From positions 445,103 to 509,102 of the forward strand of contig MZZL01000393.1 of assembly GCA_002749535.1 (NCBI GenBank): a DNA stretch of 64,000 nucleotides. The letters run 5' to 3'. Below the pieces are notes generated by a model. That model did no database searches and had not been told where the DNA came from. It worked only from the letters and a program-made list of their open reading frames with translations. The DNA comes from Apophysomyces variabilis. Taxonomy: Eukaryota; Mucoromycota; Mucoromycetes; Mucorales; Mucoraceae. Shown here in pieces: positions 47,626 to 62,559 of this stretch (positions are counted from its first letter, which is position 1; each line of letters opens with the position of its first letter). The position numbers and the translations under genes were made by a program.

Positions 47626-49457
47626 CTATCGATTTCTATCGTGGGATGACTTGTCATAGCCTTCCAAACGTGTTGCTAACCGTTGGAAAAAGCGCGTACT
47701 TATACTGGGCTCACCACTAGATCGTGCAGCGGACGTAAAGGTCTTTGGGGTCATGCCTCGGGTAATAAAGTTCTTCGTGTTCGTCATACCACCCATCCCA
47801 ATGCCATCGGAACCAAAACCACTGAACCCGGTAAGAAAATTAGCAGGTCTGAGAGAATTAATCTGGGACATTGGATGGCTTGTGGATACTGGAAGAAGAT
47901 GTGGTGTGGCTGCCGCCGGATTATGATGTTCATCGTCAAGATTGTGGTCTCTTCGAACGGAAGACATCAGCGAGGATGCAGTGGAAGAACTCGTACTGGT
48001 GGACAGACTACTAGTGACAGCACTGTCACGATCCGAAAGCAAATATTTCAAGCCTTCCTGTGCTTTTTTCTTGTCAGAGCTGATGGAATCATGTGTAATG
48101 ATACGATGTCGAATTTCGTTTCGCAAGTTCAAATTTCTTTCTATCTCCTTTTGCATCTCTTGTCTAAACTCGGCAGAAAATACTGGTCCCTAAATGTGAT
48201 GTTAATAAAGGCATTGATAGTTTCCAGTCGACGCCCTTTAACCTTTGTTATCTCTGTCTCTTTTCCACCCGACCCATCCAATTGAGAGGACGTAGTGGAC
48301 ATTCCATTGCTCAGGGTATCATCATCGGGAAGCCTTGGTTCACTAAGGCTGTGGATCGTATCTTGAGCCTGCTCGAGAAGTGATGCATATTCGTTTGCCT
48401 GTGCAACCATGCCAAGTAACCTTTCCTCTGTCTCGATTTGCTGGTTCTCCAACTCGGCAATGCGTGATCGGAGCTGATTGTTCTCCGCCACGACCTACAA
48501 GTAGATTTCGGTTTGAGCTTTTTCTTTTTGACTTTCTTTCTCTTCACTTCATCTCACTGACTCTTGATAAATCCGTCTGGATGTTTTTGACGAGATGAGA
48601 AGTATTTGAGCTCGATTGTTTCTGGCTAGTCATTGCTTTTTCGAGTAATGACTGTAAATTAGTGTTCATGTCCCGCGTGGTTGCTAGTTTGTGTTCCACT
48701 TCAGCTAAACAAAGACAATGGGCTTCAGCACAAAATGCATGTCTTCTTTGCTTCTACCTAGCCGTTTTGCGTACATGCTGACTTTGGCTCGCGAATCAAC
48801 CTATGCATATGAATCAACTATGATACCCTAGTGATTTCTGAAATTTTACCATCTCAGATGCCATATCATTCAATTGGGCTGATAGCCCATCCATCTCCTT
48901 TCTAAATTTGGTCAATTCTCGTCGTGCTTGCTCAAGTTCTTGTGTGAGATAGATCTGTTCATCTACAGATGCTGAGCTGGACAGTCGTCTATCTTCTCGT
49001 TCTTCATCGTCATTGTAATCCTGTCCGTCGTCTGATGGAGGATCGCAGGTGGAATGAATATGAGTCGATCGCAATTCTTCGTGCAGCATTTGGTTTTCAC
49101 GTTCCAGTTCCGCCAACTACGATAGGGAGTCCATGTGAATGGCTGTTTGTAAAAGAAGGAATGGAACAAGGTATTGAAGGGGGAGGGCGGAGTGGGGGCT
49201 TACTTTCATTTGTATCGCTTCGTTGGTTTCTGAAATGACAAGACCTAGTCGTGCAGCGACTTCGAGATCATTTGCTATGATTTGCCGTTCTCGTTCTTTT
49301 TCGATCAGTTGTTGACGCAAGGTATCCAAGTCGTCTATGGCATTTACTTCCTTTATAAAGGACGGTTTGTCTATGAACAATAAGTTGAAGGGTACGTTAT
49401 ATGACAGAGTTGGCATGCGAGTTGTTTCGACTTTTCTTCTTTTTTACCTTCAGGCAT
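47626..49457 (-). CDS. Long coiled-coil protein with a possible CC1-box (dynein/dynactin adaptor-like)
   Basis: Exon 1 (ATG 49455-49457, MPE) splices over a roughly 70-base intron to DKPSFIKEVNAIDDLDTLRQ. Then comes IANDLEVAARLGLVISETNE, whose AARLG core resembles the AAxxG CC1-box by which BICD, TRAK/HAP1-type adaptors bind dynein light intermediate chain. Heptad-rich coils continue (AELERENQMLHEELRS; QELEQARRELTKFRKEMDGL; ENQQIETEERLLGMVAQANE). A Ser/Thr-rich linker and a Gly/Met-rich tail end SISTRFFQRLATRLEGYDKS. Total about 520 aa. The adaptor role is inference from one short motif near the N terminus plus the coiled coils. A plain coiled-coil scaffold is the alternative. Confidence 0.75.
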
Positions 49458-50630
49458 TACACCCAAGCGAGCAAGACAGGGTTCTAGTTCGTATTGAGAG
49501 TAACAAGTCATAAAGAACAGGATATATTCTATACGTATTATTCGTTAGGAGTTGTATATAATAAACTATATTTTGAAGGCATTATACCTGAATAATTATT
49601 GCCTTACCCAAAGAATCGGATGATGAAACAAAAAGGAAGAAACAAAAAAAGAAAGTAAGGCAGTTTGTGCCATAAATTGAGAGCGGAACTTCTCCTTTAC
49701 AATATAACAATTCCTATAACAGGTATTTTGTAAGTCACTACGTTATGTTCCAGTCCAAGCGACGGACGCAGGTCGTCGTATCCTCTTGTATAATGAAATA
49801 AAACGAATAAATCGATCGACTGGTGTAAATAACAAACAGTGGCATATACCGCTTTCATGGCTCTCTGAAAGCTGATGCACGCATGAGGATTGCTCTGAAG
49901 GGTGCTAGCAGGAAGTATTGAATCTTACAGCATCAAAATGGCTAGGATCGAAATGGCCGCTTTACCTTGTGTATAGCAGGAAGGTTGCTGATGGCGGTCG
50001 CTCAAATGGCCATGGCTAGCCTGAATGTCACGATTATAAGTTTACGCCCTGTTTTAAACGTGATACACATGTGCTTGACGCAGCGCGACCTTTCCATTCA
50101 TCGCAGCTTTTTTCCCCCTTGTAGCGAGGGCGTTTTGGATGGATTAACCTTTTAAAAGAAAAGACGTACGTTTACGAGCTAGGATGCTCATTTGTCATAG
50201 CTCTGGATACATACCTACGATGTGTTGCAGTAAGCCATTTGCCTCTATGCATCAGATTGCTTTTTCAGTAGACCCGAGATACAGCATGACAGCTTACCTC
50301 TGGTATCTTCTACTAGAACTTTGAGAAAGTAAAGGAGCTTAATCACCTAGAATATTTGATTCTTCCCTCGTCAAAGCGTCTTAGAGTTGTCTAAATAGCC
50401 TATATACATTAAACAAGTTAGTGCCTTATAAAAACTTCATCCATATACCCTCAAAAATGGCGTCTCTTGAGCAATTCATATCAAAACGGAGTTTGAAATG
50501 GTGAATTAGCACCTTCACGGTAGCAATTGTAGAAAAGGAAAGGTTTTCTTTTTGCTTTACATATCCTCTCTCGTACACGCTTCCTCACTCTTTCCCTGCG
50601 CCAGTCCCTCATTATCCTTTTTTTTGCAGT
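49458..50630. other. Intergenic, divergent promoter region
   Basis: Lies between divergent genes. No exon or RNA gene recognised; pyrimidine-rich DNA at 50560-50630 precedes the next ATG. Confidence 0.4.
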
Positions 50631-52665
50631 ATGCAATGGCGCGCTTTGATCTTACTGCTAAGTGGAATGGCCATGATTTACCTTGTAAGTCTGCTGCAAG
50701 AGACACCATTACCCCACCCTGCGAAACGCTATACGGTTCGCAACCATGACGATCCACATCACAGACCGAATGAAATGCTCCTCTCCACTGTCGGAGAATT
50801 CATATATCTTACCTCGGTTTACTTTGAGTACGCACCCAAAGACCGTGAAGGTTATACTCATGGCGTGGGCCGACAGAAGGTCGGCGTTGCAGGTGCGCCA
50901 ACTTTAACTGGCGTACGCTGAATTCATCCTCGTTCGGTTCGTGTTTAGGGCTGGTCCGGCAGGTACGCAAACCTCTCCAATTATTTTTGGACAAAAAGGA
51001 TTCCATTGTAGACGATGGTACGTTTCATGGGACGGATCTATCTTCTCTAAACGCATTTCAGACTGGGAACTGGTATTCGACCATACGCTCAGTGGCCCAA
51101 TCACAAAAATGTCTCGTACATCAGACAAAGAACGTTTCGCCATGTTATACAACGTTCTAGAAGATCAATCCACAAAGTACTTTGTCCGGATGTATTATAT
51201 TTCTGATGGAGTATTCGAGTACAAAGATATGGTGTTACCGGGAAATACCTGGATAGAAACGTTTTCATTAGAAGATGATTTGATCATCTACGCAAGGTAA
51301 GTTGTTTTCGTGCTTTAAGTTCCGGGAATAATGAAGCAGTACTTATTGTCATATAGAGATCCAGATAGTCATCGGTTTCGAATTGTTTTTCTGCCCGAAA
51401 ATATCACGTCAGCGCCCCATTCAGATAATGCAGCTATCGTGCGTTTAGGTCCTAGTATAGCTGGTGACCCTATGAAAAGTACGATTGCATCTTTTCTTCT
51501 GGCAATTAATAAGTGGTTTATAGGATGGCATCAGCCCTCCAAAGCTCTTGATCATAGTATTGTGCTTTCTGGGTTGTATTCGTCAGAGTAAGTGATCCAC
51601 AATACGCTGTCTCGATATAACACTACAAGAACAGTCCCGATACTCTCCGTGTATTTTCCCTCGAGGTACACAAGACCACGCAATCTTATTTTGTCAACGC
51701 CATTCTAGCAGACCTTTTAGATGGTACTTGGGTGCGTCGGGTTCAAGGAAATTCTTCGGTAAGCTATTTATTTGTTTGATCAAAGAATAACTGTGTTTAT
51801 TTTAGCATGAAATTTATCGCGATGAGTCCTTTGAACAAATGGTTCTGGTTGATGGAGGATACTATCAGCAGAAACGCGTACTGTTGCACATGCCTAAATT
51901 AAGCTTTGCTCGCTCCAAGGATGCAAAAACAGTTGTGACGCCTTACATGAAGAACATGTTCCTTACATTAGACTACACAAATCAAGCGGATGCTCTCAAG
52001 TTCAACAAGGAAGAGTCGCAGTATCTTTTCAAAAACAACGGAACCATCATACCAGACTACTATTTGTGGTTAGAGGATGCAGTAGTTTCTAACCATGAAG
52101 TATTTGATGCCGATATCGTCGGTCTTACAGTCAATGACCACGGCACAACACTGGCAATTTGGACAGAAAATGATTGGGTTTGCGTCTTTCAGAGAGAGTC
52201 GCCACATAATCAGATCATTCAGTATCCTTGGGAACCGAAAATGGCGATCGATCAGATACGGAGCGTATCAGGACCCTTGGTAAGGGATATGTGTATTCGG
52301 CGGACTCAGCTGAAGGACACTTTTTAGCCAGTCAAGTCTGTGATGCTGTGGAATGATGGGTCGGAAAAGGGCGCTGATTATATATGTAAGCAAGCTAGAT
52401 TGTTTCGATAGAATCTCATCCCAAAAACACCGGTAGTCCTGGCTTTGGAGAATGGGATTGTTCAATCCTATTCATTGAATGAAACCGAAAAACAAAGGCC
52501 AGTCAGTTTCAGAAGCTTTCTTCAAGATCAATGGCCACTCTGGACAGGTAAACATAAAAGAAATTAATCAAGTAATGGGGGTTGGGTCATACTAGAATTT
52601 TGGTAGTGATGTCTCTGGTAATTTCGGTGTATGTCATCAACGAAGTGCAGCATCATCCATCGTAA
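50631..52665 (+). CDS. Membrane protein of unknown function, beta-rich lumenal domain
   Basis: The ATG at 50631 begins MQWRALILLLSGMAMIYLVS, a signal anchor. After one or two small introns (50.8-51.0 kb, not fully resolved) the frame continues CRRWYVSWDGSIFSKRISDW and LSGPITKMSRTSDKERFAML. The rest is strand-rich blocks such as YISDGVFEYKDMVLPGNTW, DDLIIYARDPDSHRFRIVFL and NDHGTTLAIWTENDWVCVFQ, giving a beta-propeller-like rhythm. The last exons read KSVMLWNDGSEKGADYIF and FRSFLQDQWPLWT. If a GTAAAC donor near 52548 joins TGATGTC after 52605, the protein gains a C-terminal hydrophobic helix (VMSLVISVYVINEVQHHPS, stop 52663-52665). Without it, it ends KHKRN at 52567. Family not recognised. Confidence 0.75.
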
Positions 52666-52825
52666 TTTATGGGTAGATAAAAAAGAAACATGGTATACAT
52701 ACAGCGCCAGATAAAGAACATGATAATACAAATTTCGGTAGAAAGCTATGAACAAGAATAATAGAAGAAAAAAATGATATAAATAATGAAAGAAGATGTA
52801 TTATGGGGAGAAGGGGAAAAGAAGG

Positions 52826-53568
52826 TTATACAGTGGGGTTAAATGTCGATTTAAGCAAGGGCGTAGCTTCCTCTTGCTGTCCCACTGTCCCACGTGTGCT
52901 CGTGTTTTCATGACCCGGTTTCTTCACTCCACCTCTGCCAAGTATGATGAAAAAGGATGCGCAAAATAATATGAATGAAAAGAGGGTAATGATGAGGTAA
53001 TTTAACCATAAGATGGAAACCGAGATGACCGTTGCTTTGTGAATATTGCTTGGTAATACTGTACTATCGGCAAACAGGAGATGGGTGCCTATCGTATTCC
53101 AAGGTGAAAATCCTTGTTTACTTTTTGTGTACGCTCACTCTTACCAAACAGCGCCCAACCGATTTGACCAACAAAAATGAAACATCCCATCCGGCTTAAC
53201 CATACGCTCTTAGTCTTCGGAGCGTTGGATTCAATGTCACGTCCTTTCCACATCTCTGAGCTAGATTTTCTGCTGTCGCGAAACAAAGTTGTCAAAACAA
53301 GACCCAAGGTGATCAAAGATGAAATGACGGAGCCAGTCAAGAACACCAAATAGCATAGGTCTTGTGAAGTCAACGAAGTCCACCAGTTATCCCCATGTTG
53401 TTTAATCTCATGCTTTGCAAGTTCTTTCAATGCATCAATCGTAATGAAGAGATTGTAAAGATTGACGGGCAGGAGCGATACTAATGATATAACAAGTCCG
53501 ACGATTCCCAGGAACCCCAATGACAATCCCAAAGTTGTTGAAACAAGTCCGTGCGTACGATTTGTCAT
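52826..53568 (-). CDS. Four-TM membrane protein (claudin/Sur7-like topology)
   Basis: The ATG at 53566-53568 gives MTNRTHGLVSTTLG and TM1 (LSLGFLGIVGLVISLVSLLP). A roughly 35-residue loop (HEIKQHGDNWWTSLTSQDL) precedes TM2 (YLVFLTGSVISSLITLGLVL), a basic cytosolic loop and TM3 (MGCFIFVGQIGWALFG). One intron (about 53085-53140) joins in frame to THLLFADSTVLPSNIHKA, then TM4 (LNYLIITLFSFILFCASFFI). The cytosolic tail is Gly/Lys/Thr-rich, ending LLKSTFNPTV. About 230 aa. The topology resembles tetraspan proteins of the Sur7/claudin type, but no signature residues prove membership. Function unknown. Confidence 0.8.
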
Positions 53569-53698
53569 GTTATGAAAACAAAATAAAGAAATAGAAAAAG
53601 AAGAAAAAAAAGGAAAAGAAAAAAAAGTTTAAAGTTAAGAGAAGGCACAGAGAGAGAGAGAGAATGAGATGGGTGAGGCTGTTATGATTACGTGTTTT

Positions 53699-57641
<3,943 letters not shown>

Positions 57642-58238
57642 CGCGTCGAAAGAGAAAGGCCTGTTTTCTTTCCGGTGTCAGACCGTGACTTAAAAGGAGC
57701 GCGTCGCTCTACCAAATTCACTTCGAGCCATAGTACTAAAGTGCAAGTGTTGAAGAACTCAATTATCGTAATAAACCTGCAATCAGGGAGCTATTTCATG
57801 TGGCAAAGCAGTATATCCACACGTTTAAGTTATAGGCTGAATATACACATTAGAAGCTTTACGTAAATAACCTCAATAGCTAATCGTACTAACTCGTCTA
57901 TTCCTTACACAGTTTTCCCATACGCTGCTGCTACCAAAGTGAGTTCTTTAGCCTACCTGACACAGGTCATGCAAGAATGGTAGATAAGAGAGACAAATGG
58001 AGCAAGCACATCTGTGGAAAGTCTGAGCCGATATTCTTTTAGCTGCACCTAATCCGCTCTGCAGATGGATAGCTTAGACAATCAAAACAGTGAGCAGGGA
58101 CTTTTTATCCAAACGGTTCAATAGAATTGGGAATCATTGTAAACATTCAGTGCTTTTTCATTGTTTTTTTTTTGTCTAACAGGCAATTCTGGATCACAGA
58201 CAAATCGTTCAAAAGTCAAGAATTGCTTAGTCTATATA
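57642..58238. other. MSH2 upstream region, nothing else recognised
   Basis: Contains the MSH2 promoter side. A GTG-initiated plus frame (57675-57866) has no motif and is not called. A T-rich tract at 58161-58175 follows the 3' end of the DUF4112 gene. Confidence 0.4.
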
Positions 58239-59058
58239 TCAGGTCTCGATCCATGAAATGAATGTACCATATTCTCGGACCCGTCTTGAGTGTCTGCGGT
58301 TATTTTGTGCTCGCGATACAGACGAGAAGGGCGCTTCCAGTAATGTTTGATTACTCTCAGAATCATCATCCACTTTAGCTTCCGTGTCCCGAACAGCCTC
58401 GCAGCGTTTGGATTGCGGAGATACAGATGAAACTTTGTTGATATGTTCAGAATCCTTTTCAATTGGCAATCCTTGTTCTGCTCGCATTTCGTTTCGTCTT
58501 CGCTCTAATAGATAAGACTCCAGCAATACTGCGTTCATACAATTGCATTTGAAGCAAATATCGAAAATATCACCAACTACCGGGAAGAGCCCGATCTTGT
58601 ACAACCAAAACAAATGAGTAGGCAGATTGAACCCAGCTACTATTCCGATACATACGATGAAGTCGACCACAACAATACCGATCATGTTCGCGATTAATCT
58701 TCTTGGAAGATTGGTGCGATTTGCTACCCGAACAAGATGAAGTGCAAAAAACATGCAGATAATATCACCAACAACGGGAACAAAACCTGGATAATCAACA
58801 TTTAGAGGGTACCTTCGTTGTTGCTTTTGCATTACCTATTGCTCCGTCTAACCCAACTGCGTATGCTCTATCTAAGTACCATGCTCGTTTCCTTACAATT
58901 TCTAGAGTTTGTCTATCGTATGAATGTAGAATAACCGTCGCTTCCGGTTGTTTTTGATGCCATCGCAATGCACCGCAGGCCGCTGGCTCGGTTTCTGATT
59001 GATTGCATCGATATTTTATGGGGCAGGTCTTCTTGCTAGTGGGCGCTTGTGGCTTCAT
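58239..59058 (-). CDS. DUF4112 family membrane protein
   Basis: The ATG at 59056-59058 opens MKPQAPTSKKTCPIKYRCNQ; a linker leads to VRKRAWYLDRAYAVGLDGAI. A roughly 48-base intron (58845-58798) then joins in frame to GFVPVVGDIICMFFALHLVR, the DUF4112 signature (G-x-P-x-x-G-D). The second half repeats the theme: GIVVVDFIVCIGIVAGFNLP and IGLFPVVGDIFDICFKCNCM. The hydrophobic domain covers about residues 45-160. A hydrophilic Ser/Glu-rich tail ends FISWIET (TGA 58239-58241). DUF4112 proteins occur in fungi and bacteria as small membrane proteins of unknown role. Confidence 0.88.
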
Positions 59059-59187
59059 GAACAATGAAACGAAGGAAAAACGCAGAGTGAAAACGCCAGC
59101 TGAAACGCCTTTTTATAAACCAACTTCATAGGCGCATGCCAATAAGCTTGTTTCCAAATTCAGCAAACCACTGCAGAGAGATGTTCA

Positions 59188-60372
59188 TTAGGCTGTCTTC
59201 TTTTTCTTCGAATCTGATATCATGTATTCGCCTATATCTGTTTGGGCGTTATCTTTGCCTTTGGATTTTCTTGAGCGTTTTTTCGATGACTCTGGCTCGG
59301 CAATCTTGTGAAATTGCCCGCCACACGTCAGTTGGTGTTCGGAAAACCATGTGTCAGCCGGTTGTGGAGGTCTTTGCCAAAATATCAAAGAAAAGAAAGT
59401 TCAGACCGAGCTCATTGTCTCTTTTACCTTATTACCTGTTCATTGACCGTTTAACTATCCCAAAGTAAGGAGGGCGCTTTTGGCATACTCCCTAATTTCT
59501 TTGTCAGAAGCCCATCATCCTTCTGTTTGTGTTCGCTATCTTACATCGCACTGCCACACGTGTTGTCGGTGGTAATCAACTTCATCTGTGAAACTTTTTC
59601 ACGTGTCAGAATTCATAATTATATTCGACTTTAAGTGGGGTCATACTTGTGGAATACCGTAATATTTGTTCCTGCCAATTTGTTAATACGTTCGGCCTCC
59701 CTGAGGAAGTCGGGTCCATGGTCATCTGAATCAATTGATTAATGGTCTACATAGCCAGTAGATATCAATATCGTACCGTGCCGATCAAATTTTTTCGTCA
59801 CGAAAAGCAGTGCATGTATCATCTCATGCTTTAACAATAGTTAATAAATTTCATTGTTTGACTAAGAAAGTAGGGCGTACCAGCAGGGTATTAACCATGT
59901 CTTCCCGGGTCCTGAACTTGAGCAGAGGTTCGGATAACCGGATAGTGCACAAACCACCAGGATAATAATAACAAAGCCCAGCACTTCTCAAGATGTTGAG
60001 CCATTCGGAAAAGAAAAAGTCTGTTAAACTGCTCCCTTACCACAAAGTCATACGCTTTGACCATTGCACCTACAGCATATGACAGTTAGAAACATCGTAT
60101 GAAGATCATTTTATTAATACCTCCACCATTGCAAGTTTTCCTTCAAAGTAGATATCGTTGAACAAAAGAAACAGTTCGTGAAGATCTGGATTCGGATCAT
60201 CGATTGAGCTGCTTGTTGCAACAGCATGGGTAAAGCTTGTTTTAATCTCCAATTCTTGGCTTTGAAGCAGTTGGGCAAATGCGAGATCCTGATCGTACAT
60301 TTCTGACTCTTTTCGGTAAATTTCATTTTCTTCTTCTTGCAGTTGGCGTGCTATGGCTTCATCGTCTGTCAT
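59188..60372 (-). CDS. SPRTN: SPRTN/DVC1-type DNA-protein crosslink metalloprotease
   Basis: SPRTN-family SprT metalloproteases degrade proteins crosslinked to DNA. The ATG at 60372 starts MTDDEAIARQLQEEENEIYR, a ubiquitin-interacting-motif-like helix. The SprT domain follows: DPNPDLHELFLLFNDIYFEG, CAGLCYYYPGGLCTIRLSEP, and the active site HEMIHALLFVT (HExxH) at about 59850-59795. The third zinc ligand region is HDDHGPDF, followed by INKLAGTNITVFH and FHDEVDYHRQHVWQC. The zin-binding C-terminal part has FGIVKRSMNRPPQPADTWF and EHQLTCGGQFHKIAEPE. A basic Lys/Ser tail ends SKKKKTA (stop 59188). Introns, including one at NR/PP (about 59430-59365), are in frame. The tail is short compared with vertebrate SPRTN, with no obvious PCNA box. 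Confidence 0.92.
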
Positions 60373-60883
60373 TTTCGCGAATAAGAGGAAACGCCTCCTC
60401 CATCAGAGCGGAGATGAAATAATGACGGGACGTGCGCAAACCAAGAGCTGGATTTGGGCTGTCCCTTGGGTAAACCTGAGAGGGTATATGGCTGAGTCTC
60501 GGATTCAGGTCTCGCCGGAATTTGCCCGGACTAAGACTGTCACTGAAATACCTACCTTTCCCAAGAGGACCCGAGTGAAAAAAACTATGGCAGATATCTT
60601 AGTAGACATGAAAGTCGCAATGGCCATGATTATTGCTAAAGAGAAGTTGAACATTCTAACTAGTAGCTTCAAATTAATGTAGACATAATTTAATGCATAA
60701 AAACTTCCGCTTCTTATGAATAATTAATGCGCTACAAAACATCACTAGTACCATATGCTTATCAACTATCCATTCTTCCCTTGAAGTAGCACATTATTCT
60801 TATTATAACGTACTTATAGAATAAGGGAAAGTAAAAAAGTTCGATTAGCCCTGCTTGGAGTTGGCACTTATTAGAGATAGAAG
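60373..60883. other. SPRTN upstream region, nothing else recognised
   Basis: A plus-strand frame (60422-60682, MTGRAQTKSWIWAV...) lacks motifs and overlaps the presumed promoter. It is not called. Confidence 0.35.
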
Positions 60884-61022
60884 TTTACAATGTTCATATT
60901 ATTTTATTAAACTGTTTTTTATTCTATAGTTGATTTTTTTCCTTTTTATACTTTTACAATGTCCATATTATTATTATTAAACTATTTTTTTTCTATAGTT
61001 AATTTTTCTCTTTTCTTATACT
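60884..61022. repeat. AT-rich tandem duplication, period about 69 bases
   Basis: TTTACAATGTTCATATTATT at 60884 recurs as TTTACAATGTCCATATTATT at about 60953. Both are followed by ATTAAACT(G/A)TTTTTT, TCTATAGTT(G/A)ATTTTT and a TTATACTTTT end. The two copies are about 85-90% alike. No coding content; probably a simple local duplication. Confidence 0.7.
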
Positions 61023-61304
61023 TTTGCATAGCCCATCAACGGTTAAACGCCTCTACTGCCTTCTTCTTTCTAGTAGACGAGCTGCTTCCATTGATGATAT
61101 TCCTTCATTGACAGCAGTCTTATCCACTTAATTGTATAGCGCTTTCCGGCGACTGTAATAACAAGATTTTGTCCTGTCTTTTCTCTAGCTGGTTCTGAAC
61201 TGTGTTTCTAAGTTACGGACAGCTGGGCCATTTCTAACTCCTTCATCATATTCTCTCCATACATCAACTACAGTCCGCAGCTGTCGATTAAGCTTGGACG
61301 CATG

Positions 61305-62559
61305 CTAATGTTTGCAAAAGCAACTGGGCAACACTGGAAGAAGCTCCAGAAGGTGATGGAGATGATGGAGGAATAGCAAGTTGTTCTTGCACCACTTTTG
61401 GGTCTTCCGGTCAATGTCCTCGCGGAGCAAGATATAGTGGCTTTCAGTCAGAATGCACCGGGCGGGGGCATAAAACCCAGTCAAAGCTCTCATGGCCCGC
61501 TTTGGAAGGCAGGACATATAGCAGCCTATCATCCTGTCCCGGCCCCATCGACAAACTCGCTGCAGTTGGTGCTCAGGTACTTCATCTTCGCAGATTTCCC
61601 GGAGAGCGTTGCCACGATTGATGTGTGTTACGTTAGATGTAACGATCTCTACTGCTTTAATGGCATTATTGTATGCCTTTGATTGTGCATTGTAGGAGAT
61701 CTGGCTTTCATTGCTCTTATTACCACGGAATACATAGACGTTGTACCAACTTTGGCGGGTACTCATATCTAGAAATGGTTCTCCATCCATGTGGCACCGT
61801 GCAAACAACTAAAACCTGAGAGAGCCTATTCCACATAGATTGACGTCCCGATGGTGCATTGCAACACCAAACTCCATACAACCGTGATGGTTAATCTCCT
61901 CCTTGATCTTGATAGTAACAAGTGTAACGCACTTTGTGGGCCTTCTCCAGTATGATTGGTAGCGGATCTCATAGCTGTGTTGATGGCGTAAATGCGCCTC
62001 TTCCAACAATGGCATGGACAAGCAGTAAATCGGAATGGTTTCTAATCCGTTAGATCGTATTTTGAGCTTGCAAATGGACTCTGACTTTTCGCTTTATATA
62101 TCTCCAATACTAGGTGTTCATGCCTCGGTCCTCAAATGTACCTCGTGTTCTCTACTTCCCTACGATCGATGGCGTCCATGAGCGCGTCATATATGCACCG
62201 AGAGAGTGAGCATGCGAATTATCAACTTACGCACATTGCTGCTTCCACAATATGCGTCATAGCTTTTACATTAGGCATATAACAAGTCTTTTGCTATAGG
62301 AGTCACGTGCCCTCAGCAGTGTTGCGCTTTCTGCTTGGTCGGAGAATATCAAGTTCACTTTGAAAATGTTATATGCAGTACAATAGCTCCGTCTGTACAC
62401 TTTTTGTCCTCCAGGCATAAAATATAGAAACAGAAAGATATGAGGATAACAATTTCTAGCTTTGCTAGAACCTACTCTGAATTCTTCTTGTCTGTCCAAA
62501 TATGCCTTGGTTGTATTTGTAGGACATGCCCTGGCGCTCTCAGTCGTCATAGACAGCAT
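61305..62559 (-). pseudogene. Crypton-like tyrosine recombinase relic (Ndc10/GCR1-type domain)
   Basis: Cryptons are DNA transposons moved by a tyrosine recombinase. The minus strand starts near 62559 with ACPTNTTKAYLDRQEEFRV, the usual Crypton N-terminal block. Degenerate helices follow (DALMDAIDRREVENTRYI with an in-frame stop). The core has TKCVTLVTIKIKEEINHHGC and CMEFGVAMHHRDVNLCGIGS, then after a TAG at 61809-61811 in the same frame LFARCHMDGEPFLDMSTRQS. Last come THINRGNALREICEDEVPEH and RWGRDRMIGCYMSCLPKRAM. HHR, HxxR and the tyrosine in GCY could be the catalytic Arg, His-Arg and Tyr. Several stops make it non-functional. Confidence 0.65.

Noticed and set aside
47683..48285. 200-codon plus frame over the coiled-coil protein
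   Set aside because: The opposite strand has clear heptad-repeat exons with splice signals; the plus peptide has no motif.
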